Below are positions 1 to 5,959 of a stretch of DNA of 6,565 nucleotides, one piece after another (the first letter of the stretch is position 1; every line of letters starts with the position of its first letter). Location of the stretch: NCBI GenBank assembly GCA_027056825.1, contig JALUJS010000657.1:1-6565 (forward strand), given 5' to 3'. A program made the translations under genes and the position numbers. The notes under the pieces are model-generated. The model was not told where the DNA came from and did not search any database. It saw only the letters and a list, made by a program, of their open reading frames with translations. Source of the stretch: Candidatus Krumholzibacteriia bacterium (lineage in GTDB: Bacteria > Krumholzibacteriota > Krumholzibacteriia > LZORAL124-64-63).

Positions 1-653
1 GTGCGGCCCTCGGTCTGCGGGGCGTTGCTGGAGACGATGTCCCCCGGTACGGTGAATTCCATCCGCACGTCCATCTCGGCCATGGCGCCCATGAGCTTGC
101 CGGTCAGTTCCATCATCTTCTGCATCTTGGCGGGGTCCATGTCGCCGGCGCCGGGCACTTCCGTTTCGACCTCGGTTTCGGCCTCCTCGACCTCCTCGGC
201 GGGGAAGTCGTACTCGGTGCTGCGCAACACGAAATTGCCGTCGCCCGCGTCGAAGATGCCGATGCCGCCGTTGTTGTCTCCCTCGCCAAGCACGTGGCCC
301 AGGACGTAGGAAAGCCCCTTGAGGTCCTTGAACTCCATAGCCAGGTCGATGACGGTGCGGTCGTTCTCGTCCCCGGTGGAGAAGCTCGTGATCTTCACGC
401 CATGGCCCTTGGCTGCCTTCTGGATCTTCGCCTTGTCCAGGTCCTTGAAGTCGGGCATGCCCTGGCTGCTGTTGGGGTCCAGCTCCGACAGCTCCTGCAT
501 GGCCTCGGCCACCGAGGGGGAGAAGGACAGTTTCAGGGTGGCGGTGCCGGACCCGTCGTCCTTGACGACGGTGGTCGAGTGCATCTGCAGGCACCCGCCG
601 AACAGGACGAGGGCGGCGGCCAGGACGAGGCCGGCCAGGATACGGAGCTTCAT
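1..653 (-). CDS. LppM-like secreted lipoprotein, partial (C-terminus beyond window start)
   Basis: The reading frame opens with ATG at 653 and stays open for 217 codons to the window edge, so the C-terminus is missing. An AAGGGGG Shine-Dalgarno sequence lies 6 nt upstream (660-666). The N-terminus is a typical lipoprotein signal peptide: K2 and R4, a hydrophobic stretch over residues 5-18, then the lipobox-like F-G-G-C with the lipidated Cys at 21. Leu at +2 gives no inner-membrane retention signal. The mature protein starts with a short beta-rich stretch containing VKDDGSGTATL (30-40). Near the visible end is FTVPGDIVSSNAP (200-212). Both resemble the start and end of the LppM-like lipoprotein domain, which is my inference from pattern memory. 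Between them is a Glu-rich segment (eight Glu in residues 153-165) followed by a Met-rich helix (about 172-195). Role unknown; probably an envelope-anchored protein exposed outside the cytoplasmic membrane. The gene is divergent from manB. Confidence 0.82.
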   Translation of the reverse strand, partial: MKLRILAGLVLAAALVLFGGCLQMHSTTVVKDDGSGTATLKLSFSPSVAEAMQELSELDPNSSQGMPDFKDLDKAKIQKAAKGHGVKITSFSTGDENDRTVIDLAMEFKDLKGLSYVLGHVLGEGDNNGGIGIFDAGDGNFVLRSTEYDFPAEEVEEAETEVETEVPGAGDMDPAKMQKMMELTGKLMGAMAEMDVRMEFTVPGDIVSSNAPQTEGR

Positions 654-689
654 GTCGATCCCCCTTGAGTGCGGGTAGAGGCGTAGGCC

Positions 690-718
690 TTGCGATTCGG
701 TCTGGATCATGCTAATGC
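690..718 (+). promoter_or_regulatory. Possible promoter for manB
   Basis: TTGCGA at 690-695 matches 4 of 6 of the -35 consensus. It is separated by 17 bp from TAATGC at 713-718, which matches poorly but is preceded by TG one base upstream, as in extended -10 promoters. The leader to the ATG at 783 would be about 58 nt. The match is weak, and GC-rich bacteria often have divergent promoter sequences. Confidence 0.25.
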
Positions 719-724
719 ATGGTC
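705..724. promoter_or_regulatory. Imperfect inverted repeat, candidate operator in divergent promoter region
   Basis: Two 8-bp arms, GATCATGC (705-712) and GCATGGTC (717-724), pair at 7 of 8 positions around a central TAAT. The repeat stands out as AT-containing in a GC-rich gap between the lipoprotein gene (minus) and manB (plus). Weak promoter-like boxes overlap it on both strands. On plus, TTGCGA (690-695), 17 bp and TG-C-TAATGC (713-718, extended -10 style). On minus, TTGTGG (737-732), 17 bp and TAGCAT (714-709). A dimeric repressor bound here could control both genes. This is inference; no cognate regulator is in the window. Confidence 0.4.
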
Positions 725-782
725 TGCTGCACCACAAGAATTCATCCCCGCCGCGGCGTCGCGGCGCGCGAAGGGCGCCCCC

Positions 783-2144
783 ATGAACAGCCATCCCGCC
801 AAGCCCGCCTGCTTCAAGGCCTACGACATCCGGGGCCGCGTGCCCGCCGAGTTGGACGCGGACCTGGCTTTCCGCATCGGATTGACCTTCGCCCGGCACC
901 TGGGCGGTTCCCGCTACGTGGTGGGCCGGGATTGCCGGCTCAGCAGCGCGGAACTCGCGGGGGCCGTCACCGCGGGTCTGGTGGCCGCGGGCGCGGAGGT
1001 CATGGACATCGGCCTGTGCGGAACGGAGATGGTGTACTATGCCCCCTGGGCGCACGAGACCGACGGCGGGATCATGGTCACCGCAAGCCACAACCCCATG
1101 GACCACAACGGGATGAAGCTGGTGCGGGAAGGCGCGCGCCCGGTGAGCGGTGACAGCGGTCTGAACGAGATCGGGGCCGAGGCCCTGGAATGCGTTGCGC
1201 CCGACGGGGAACCCTCGGGACGGGTCGTGCACAGGGACGTCATGGACGGCTATGTCCGGACCATGCTCGAGCTGTCCCGGCCGGGGGACATCGGCCCCCT
1301 GAAGGTGGTGGCCAACGCCGGCAACGGCTGCGCCGGACCGGCCCTGAAGGCCCTGGCCCGGCACCTTCCCTGCGAGTTCATCCTCGTCCACGAGGAGCCG
1401 GACGGGACCTTTCCCCACGGCATCCCCAACCCCCTGCTGCCGGAGAACCGGGCCGACACCGCCGAGGCCGTCCGGCGTCACGAGGCCGACGTGGGATTGG
1501 CCTGGGACGGCGATTTCGACCGCTGCTTCTTCTTCGACGAAAGGGGCGAGTTCATCGAGGGCTACTACCTGGTGGGCATGCTGGCGGCGGCCCTGCTGCG
1601 CGATCACCCCGGCGGCCGGGTCATCCACGACCCGCGGCTGGTCTGGAACACGGTGGAAATGGTGGAGTCAGCCGGGGGCGTTCCGGTCATGAGCAAGACG
1701 GGCCACGCCTTCATCAAGGAGCGCATGCGCGCCGAGGACGCCGTGTACGGCGGCGAGATGTCCGCCCACCACTACTTCCGCGACTTCGCCTACTGCGACA
1801 GCGGGATGCTGCCGTGGCTGCACGTCCTGGCCGAGATATCCCGCAGCGGCAAGCCTTTGAGCGCGCTGGTCGCCGAGCGCATGGCCCGTTTTCCGGCCAG
1901 CGGGGAAATCAACCGCCGCCTGGCCGACCCCGACGCCGCGCTGGCGGACATCGAGGCCCGCTACGGTCCCGACGCGGAATCCATCGACCGCACCGACGGC
2001 CTGTCCTGCGACATGGGCCGCTGGCGTTTCAACCTGCGCAAGTCCAACACCGAGCCCGTCCTGCGCCTGAACGTGGAATCCCGCGGCGACGCGGAACTGA
2101 TGCGGCGCAGGACCGACGAGCTGCTGGCGATCATCGACGCCTGA
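783..2144 (+). CDS. manB: Phosphomannomutase (ManB/CpsG, alpha-D-phosphohexomutase family)
   Basis: This cytoplasmic enzyme interconverts mannose-6-phosphate and mannose-1-phosphate, feeding GDP-mannose synthesis for glycans. The 453-residue protein is full length for the family (E. coli CpsG is about 456). All four family signatures are present: N-terminal CFKAYDIRG (10-18); phosphoserine loop TASHNP with active Ser102, followed by MDHNGMKLVREGARP; metal loop DGDFDR (242-247, Asp242/244/246 ligands); sugar-binding GGEMSAHH (323-330); and C-terminal phosphate-binding RKSNTEP (419-425). The long match around the serine loop to CpsG favours mannose specificity, although many relatives also act on glucose phosphates. 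I chose ATG 783, not an in-frame TTG at 690, because GAAGGG (770-775) lies 7 nt upstream and the family homology starts just after it. The upstream extension is low-complexity and overlaps promoter-like sequence. The gene stands alone, with no other sugar-nucleotide gene in the window, and converges on the histidine kinase gene with a 6-bp gap. Confidence 0.96.
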   Translation: MNSHPAKPACFKAYDIRGRVPAELDADLAFRIGLTFARHLGGSRYVVGRDCRLSSAELAGAVTAGLVAAGAEVMDIGLCGTEMVYYAPWAHETDGGIMVTASHNPMDHNGMKLVREGARPVSGDSGLNEIGAEALECVAPDGEPSGRVVHRDVMDGYVRTMLELSRPGDIGPLKVVANAGNGCAGPALKALARHLPCEFILVHEEPDGTFPHGIPNPLLPENRADTAEAVRRHEADVGLAWDGDFDRCFFFDERGEFIEGYYLVGMLAAALLRDHPGGRVIHDPRLVWNTVEMVESAGGVPVMSKTGHAFIKERMRAEDAVYGGEMSAHHYFRDFAYCDSGMLPWLHVLAEISRSGKPLSALVAERMARFPASGEINRRLADPDAALADIEARYGPDAESIDRTDGLSCDMGRWRFNLRKSNTEPVLRLNVESRGDAELMRRRTDELLAIIDA

Positions 2145-2150
2145 TCCGGG

Positions 2151-4115
2151 TTAGCCCCCGGTTCTGGGCCCGCTTCCGGGGCGCGGCGGGGTGATGTTGC
2201 TGATGGACGGGTCCGGCCGCAGGGGCGCCGGCGGTTGCAGCGGCAATTCGACCACGAAGCGGGTCCACTCTCCCGGTTCGCTGGCCACGCGGATCGTACC
2301 CCCCAGCCTGTAGAGGATGTCGTGCACGATGGCCAGGCCCAGGCCGGTGCCGGTACCCGCGGGCTTGGTGGTGTGGAAGAGGTTGAAGATCTTGTCGCGG
2401 TCCCCGGGGGGGATGCCCACCCCGTTGTCCTGGACGCGGATGATGACCGATTCGGTGGACAGGTTGGTGGTGAGGGCCAGGACCGACTCGCGGTCCGGCA
2501 CCTCGTTCATGGCGTCCAGGGCGTTCTTGATCAGGTTCACGAAGACCTGCTCCAGCAGCATGGGATCGGAGTTGAAGCGGGGGATCTTGCGGTCGAAGAT
2601 GCGCTCCACCCGGGCGCCCGCGCGCCGGATCTCGGTGCCCATGACGTAGAGGCATTCCTCCAGCAGCTCGTGCAGGTCGAGTTCGCGGATGCCCGGTTCG
2701 GCCTTGCGCACGAAGCCCAGCAGGCTGTGCGTGATGGCGGTGACGCGCTGGACCTGGGCGTGCAGGCGGTGCATGGCCTCCAGCATCAGGTCCCGCGAGG
2801 CGGGGTCGAGGTTCTTGCCCTCGTCGTCGAGGGTCTCTTCCACCAGGCCGGCGATGGTGTCGATGACCGCCAGGGGATTGTTGATCTCGTGGGCCACGCC
2901 GGCGGCCATCTGGCCCACCGCGGCCAGGCGCTCGGAGCGGATCAGGTCGTTCTTGAGCCGCAGGCGCGTGGTGATGTCGCGGCAGAGGCAGACGATCTCC
3001 AGGGGCTTGCCGTCGGGTCCGTCGATGAGGGTCATGCTCACATCGCAGACCACCGGCCGCTCGTCCTTGCTGCGGAAGTCCACCTCGTAGCGGGTGGCGT
3101 GGTGATCCTTGAGCGCGGTCTCCAGCATCCGGTCGAAGAGGGACGGGTCGCGGTAGAGGTTCCGGCCGGGGCGGCCCTCGACCTCCTCCCCGGTATACCC
3201 CAGGGAGTTTTCGGCGCCCCGGTTGAAGGAGAGCACGCGCCCGTCGGGATCGACCAGGAAGATGATGTCCCGGCTGTTCTCCAGCACCTCCCGCAGGTAT
3301 TTCTGCGTCTCGTTGAGCTGGACGTCCACCTGCTGGCGCCGCTGCTCGCTCTCGAACAGCTCGGTCATGTCCTCGACCAGGCCGTAGAGTCCTTCCACCA
3401 GCCCGTTCTCGATGATGGGAAAGAGGGTCACCTGTACGTGGACGTCCTGTCCGCGCACCTGGAGGGTGCCGGTGGCGTGCAGGGTCCGGCGCGTGCGGAG
3501 GGTCTCCTGCTCGACCTGCTGCAGCCAGCGGGCGGCCTGCCCGCCGAACACGGCGAAATTGCGCCGCCCGACGATGTCCTCCTCCTGTACGCCGAACATG
3601 CGCAGGGCGTGGCGGTTGACCTTCCGGAAGCGCAGGTCGGTGTCCTTGATGTAGATGGCCAGGGCCGCGGTCTCGACGAACTGGTTCAGGCGCAGACGCG
3701 TTTCCTTGAGGCGGAAGCTGTCCATGCGCAGGGCCCGGTTCTCCTCCACCAGGCGGATCACCCCCTGCAGCAGGGGCAAGTGCTTCGCCGTCAGGACCGG
3801 GGTATCGGCCGGAAGCCGGTCCCGCACCGCCCGGACCACTTCCCCACCACCGGTGGTGACCACGGCCAGGTCCGGCCGGCAGTCGGCGGGCAGGTCGTCC
3901 AGGTGGGTGCCGACCACGGGCACGCCGACCTGGCGGGCGTGGTCCAGGGTCATGTGGCGGGGGCTGGGGCCGAGGTCGATGCAGGCCGTGATGGTCAGGT
4001 GCAGGAGTTTGGAACGCGTGGAAAGGGCGGCCAGCAGATCACCGAGTTCGGGCCCGCCGCCCACCAGGAGGGTGGAGATCTCAGTCCTGTTCGAATTCAC
4101 GACGCAACTTTTCAC
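2151..4115 (-). CDS. Soluble PAS-PAS sensor histidine kinase (HPK4/NtrB-like) with N-terminal Rossmann-like domain
   Basis: Predicted to autophosphorylate and pass the phosphate to the overlapping upstream response regulator. Order in the 654 residues: a Rossmann-like alpha/beta domain (about 14-118, beginning LLVGGGPELGDLL); a helical linker (119-147); PAS 1 (about 145-250); a charged coiled-coil linker (252-275); PAS 2 (about 276-387, with IIFLVDPDGRVLSFN); and HisKA with phosphoacceptor His409 in VAHEINNP. The ATPase domain follows: N box NLIKNALDA (527-535), G1 DNGVGI (563-568), F box FNLFHTTKP (577-585) and G2 GTGTGLGL (587-594). A Pro-rich tail of about 27 residues ends the protein. No transmembrane segment is visible, so it should be cytoplasmic. 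The start is uncertain. GTG 4115 has GAGGAG only 1 nt away, while GTG 4100 has it 16 nt away; no in-frame ATG occurs until residue 55. Either start overlaps the regulator gene, implying translational coupling. The ligand is unknown. Confidence 0.95.
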   Translation of the reverse strand: MKSCVVNSNRTEISTLLVGGGPELGDLLAALSTRSKLLHLTITACIDLGPSPRHMTLDHARQVGVPVVGTHLDDLPADCRPDLAVVTTGGGEVVRAVRDRLPADTPVLTAKHLPLLQGVIRLVEENRALRMDSFRLKETRLRLNQFVETAALAIYIKDTDLRFRKVNRHALRMFGVQEEDIVGRRNFAVFGGQAARWLQQVEQETLRTRRTLHATGTLQVRGQDVHVQVTLFPIIENGLVEGLYGLVEDMTELFESEQRRQQVDVQLNETQKYLREVLENSRDIIFLVDPDGRVLSFNRGAENSLGYTGEEVEGRPGRNLYRDPSLFDRMLETALKDHHATRYEVDFRSKDERPVVCDVSMTLIDGPDGKPLEIVCLCRDITTRLRLKNDLIRSERLAAVGQMAAGVAHEINNPLAVIDTIAGLVEETLDDEGKNLDPASRDLMLEAMHRLHAQVQRVTAITHSLLGFVRKAEPGIRELDLHELLEECLYVMGTEIRRAGARVERIFDRKIPRFNSDPMLLEQVFVNLIKNALDAMNEVPDRESVLALTTNLSTESVIIRVQDNGVGIPPGDRDKIFNLFHTTKPAGTGTGLGLAIVHDILYRLGGTIRVASEPGEWTRFVVELPLQPPAPLRPDPSISNITPPRPGSGPRTGG

Positions 4116-4581
4116 TCTCCTCGATGATGTCCCGCGGCGAGGAGGTGGAACTCATGAGTTCGGCCAGGCGCGAATCGAATTCCTTCTGCATGCGGTCGCG
4201 GCGCAGGCGGGCGGCCGTGAGGATCAGCTCGTACAGCTCCTCGAAGTCGTAGGGCTTCAGCAGGTAGCGGAATGCCTGCAACCTCCCCGCCTCCCAGGCG
4301 GAATCGTGGCTGCCGTGGCCGGTGAGCATGATGATCTCCAGGTAGGGCTGGAGGTCGCGCAACTGCTCCATGACCTGGATGCCGTCCATGTCGGGCATCT
4401 TCAGGTCGACCACGGCCACGTCGAAGGTCTCTTTCCCGGCGGCGGCCAGGGCCTGGGCGCCGTTCAGGGCGGTGGCCACTTCCAGGCCCCGCTTGCGCAG
4501 CCGGTGGGCCAGGAAGGTCACCAGGTCTTCCTCGTCGTCGACGATCAGGATGCGGTAGGGATGGTCGTGCTCGGCGGTCAT
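4081..4581 (-). CDS. Receiver-only response regulator
   Basis: The protein is 166 residues with one CheY-like receiver domain (about 9-125). The acidic pair is Asp15/Asp16 in ILIVDDEED, the phosphoacceptor is Asp59 in VVDLKMPDMDG, the conserved Thr is Thr87 in MLTGHG, and the conserved Lys is Lys109 in LLKPYDF. After the receiver is only a charged helical tail (about 117-166), with no DNA-binding, GGDEF, HD-GYP or sigma54-activator domain. It probably acts through protein contact or passes phosphate onward. It lies directly upstream of, and overlaps by 35 nt, the kinase gene that should phosphorylate it. I chose ATG 4581 because the receiver fold starts right after it. A TTG at 4647 is also in frame, but its extra 22 residues are Pro/Gly-rich and coincide with a TTGACA promoter-like box. 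The Shine-Dalgarno at 4581 is weak (GGGA, 5 nt spacing). Confidence 0.93.
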   Translation of the reverse strand: MTAEHDHPYRILIVDDEEDLVTFLAHRLRKRGLEVATALNGAQALAAAGKETFDVAVVDLKMPDMDGIQVMEQLRDLQPYLEIIMLTGHGSHDSAWEAGRLQAFRYLLKPYDFEELYELILTAARLRRDRMQKEFDSRLAELMSSTSSPRDIIEESEKLRREFEQD

Positions 4582-4617
4582 GTCGGTCCCGGGGTTGGGG
4601 TGAGCGGTGGCGGGCCC

Positions 4618-4647
4618 ATATTGGCTTTCCGGGTGGGCTCCTGTCAA
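4618..4647 (-). promoter_or_regulatory. Candidate sigma70-type promoter for the regulator/kinase pair
   Basis: Reading the minus strand, a perfect TTGACA (4647-4642) is followed after 18 bp by CAATAT (4623-4618), which matches TATAAT at 3 of 6 positions including the key second A and final T. The implied start near 4611 leaves about a 30-nt leader to the ATG at 4581. It sits in the 91-bp gap after the M29 gene and would let the two-component genes be expressed separately. The -10 is weak. Confidence 0.4.
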
Positions 4648-4648
4648 G

Positions 4649-4665
4649 CCGGGTTGAACACCCGG
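4649..4665 (-). terminator. Small hairpin after the M29 gene, possible weak terminator or attenuator
   Basis: CCGGGT (4649-4654) and ACCCGG (4660-4665) form a perfect 6-bp GC-rich stem with a 5-nt loop, 7 nt past the M29 stop codon. No T-run follows on the minus strand (the next bases are CTTGACAG), so it is not a standard intrinsic terminator. It may stabilise the 3' end or partly attenuate read-through into the regulator gene. Confidence 0.3.
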
Positions 4666-4672
4666 ACCGCGG

Positions 4673-5836
4673 TCAATCCAGGCCCAGGAACTTCCCGTTC
4701 TCGATGATGGGCCTTTCCCTTTCCCCCCCGGCCAGCACCACCGACAGGACTTCCACGCCCGGTTGCATGGCGGGGATGAAGACCCGGTCCAGGTGGATCA
4801 CCGCCTCGGGGGAGGTGAAGTCCCCGGGACCCACGCTGCCGCCGAAGTGGTCGCTGCGCCCGAAGGCGATGTGCAGGCCCAGCTTCTCGTCCAGCAGGAT
4901 GCTGCCGGTGGGTTCCAGGCCGAAGTCGCCCAGCACGCCCAGGCCCAGTTCCGCCAGGTTGGCGTAGGCGGGTTCGGCGACGATCCTGGCGGCTTCGGCC
5001 TCGCTGACCTTTCCGGACGAGAGCACGGATACGGCCCGGTTGCCCTCGATCTCGTAGAGGACGATCTCGCCGTCGATCTCCACCGGCAGGACTCCCGCCG
5101 ACCGGCTCGCTTCCCCGTCGATCTCCCCCTCGTAGGGCACGATGTAGGCCTCGCCCGAGGGCAGGTTGCCGGCCATGCCGTTGTGTCGCAACAGGCCGCC
5201 GGAGGCGTGCCCCTCGCGGTGCCGCAGGTCCAGCTCCAGCAGGTGGATCTTCCCTGCGGCGCGCATGCTGAACCGGGCGCTGGCTGCGGTGTCCAACCAT
5301 GATTTCAGCAGGTTCACGCGGCGGTTGATCTCGCCGTAGTCCAGGCGCAGGGCGGGGATCATGGAGGCCAGGAAGCCGGGCATGGTGGCGGCACGGAAGC
5401 CGTCCGGTCCGGTCCCGGCCGCGCGTGCGCCCACCTTCAACGGGGCCGTGGCCGACAGCTCGGTGGGCGCGATGATCACGCCGTGGTCCCGGAAGATCTC
5501 CGCGGTGGGCACGGCTTCCAGGTCCGCGAGTCCGGCCGTGTCCCCGGGGATCATCCCGGCGTCGCGGAACATGGTGTCCGGCAGGTCCGCGTTGTTGCCG
5601 TCGGCGTGGGGATACCAGAACAGCGAGACGCGGTCGAAGGGCAGGGCGCCCGGCAGGCCGGCCAGTCCGGCGCTCCATGCGGTCGCCAGCTCCCGGCGGC
5701 GCCTCCAGTCGGGATTGTCCGGCAGCTTCGCATCGGGCACGTCGACGATGAAGGCCAGACCGCGGTCCGCGGCCGCCGGATGGAAGACCCGGCCGATGAG
5801 TGCGGCCAGTTCCGTTGCCGAAAGATTCTCGCCCAT
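4673..5836 (-). CDS. Peptidase family M29 (aminopeptidase T-like) metallohydrolase
   Basis: The 387-residue protein carries the order of metal-binding motifs seen in M29 aminopeptidases (AmpS/AmpT). These are NLPSGEAY with Glu229, AELGLG with Glu296, LHIAFG with His322, and HLD with His348 and Asp350, and together they would hold a two-metal centre. Around them are other family hallmarks: LDEKLGLHIAFGRS, and the GEAYIVPYEGEIDGE strand region. The N-terminal half (about 1-190) is only loosely conserved and I recognise no separate domain. No signal peptide or membrane segment is visible, so it should be cytoplasmic. M29 members are mostly aminopeptidases, but the fold is also used by ring-cleaving NicX-type enzymes, so the substrate is uncertain. 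At the position where I recall AmpS having its catalytic Tyr (7 after the HIAFG His) this protein has Asp329. Start: ATG 5836 has AGGAG (5846-5850) 9 nt upstream. The regulator and kinase genes follow on the same strand after 91 bp. Confidence 0.85.
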   Translation of the reverse strand: MGENLSATELAALIGRVFHPAAADRGLAFIVDVPDAKLPDNPDWRRRRELATAWSAGLAGLPGALPFDRVSLFWYPHADGNNADLPDTMFRDAGMIPGDTAGLADLEAVPTAEIFRDHGVIIAPTELSATAPLKVGARAAGTGPDGFRAATMPGFLASMIPALRLDYGEINRRVNLLKSWLDTAASARFSMRAAGKIHLLELDLRHREGHASGGLLRHNGMAGNLPSGEAYIVPYEGEIDGEASRSAGVLPVEIDGEIVLYEIEGNRAVSVLSSGKVSEAEAARIVAEPAYANLAELGLGVLGDFGLEPTGSILLDEKLGLHIAFGRSDHFGGSVGPGDFTSPEAVIHLDRVFIPAMQPGVEVLSVVLAGGERERPIIENGKFLGLD

Positions 5837-5959
5837 GAATCCTTGCTCCTGTCGTGCTGGGGAGGTTACTGTTTCCGCAAGAGAGCATATTACCCGAGAA
5901 GTCCGCCGGAGTGACAAAAAATCCGGCCCAACGGGGCGGCCCCGCCGCCGGGAGCGTCA
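5837..5959. promoter_or_regulatory. Divergent intergenic region between the M29 and NYN-LOTUS genes
   Basis: This 123-bp gap must hold the 5' signals of two divergent genes. On the minus strand TAATAT (5892-5887, 4 of 6 of the -10 consensus) lies 19 bp after TTGTCA (5917-5912, 5 of 6 of the -35 consensus). The spacer is long, but this is the best promoter-like match for the M29 gene. No convincing -35/-10 pair was found on the plus strand. A short A-run (5915-5921) borders the GC-rich leader of the plus-strand gene. That leader contains a compact inverted repeat at 5932-5944 (CGGGG, 3-nt CGG, CCCCG) just ahead of its ribosome binding site. Confidence 0.35.

Noticed and set aside
294..678. Plus-strand open frames across the lipoprotein gene
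   Set aside because: The minus strand encodes a convincing signal peptide and lipobox with a Shine-Dalgarno. The plus-strand translations lack motifs.
2156..2181. CCCCGG...CCGGGG inverted repeat just after manB, considered as a terminator
   Set aside because: The stem is only 6 bp, the loop is 14 nt, no T-run follows, and it lies inside the coding sequence for the kinase tail.
1190..2194. A 334-codon plus-strand frame inside manB
   Set aside because: It is an Arg/Gly/Pro-rich shadow of manB in another frame. The ManB frame has every family motif.
2235..4127. A 630-codon open frame on the plus strand, antisense to the whole kinase gene
   Set aside because: It mirrors the kinase almost exactly, its translation is repetitive Gly/Val/Gln/His/Asp-rich with no recognisable domain, and such frames arise in GC-rich DNA from third-position GC bias. 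The opposite strand has clear kinase motifs.
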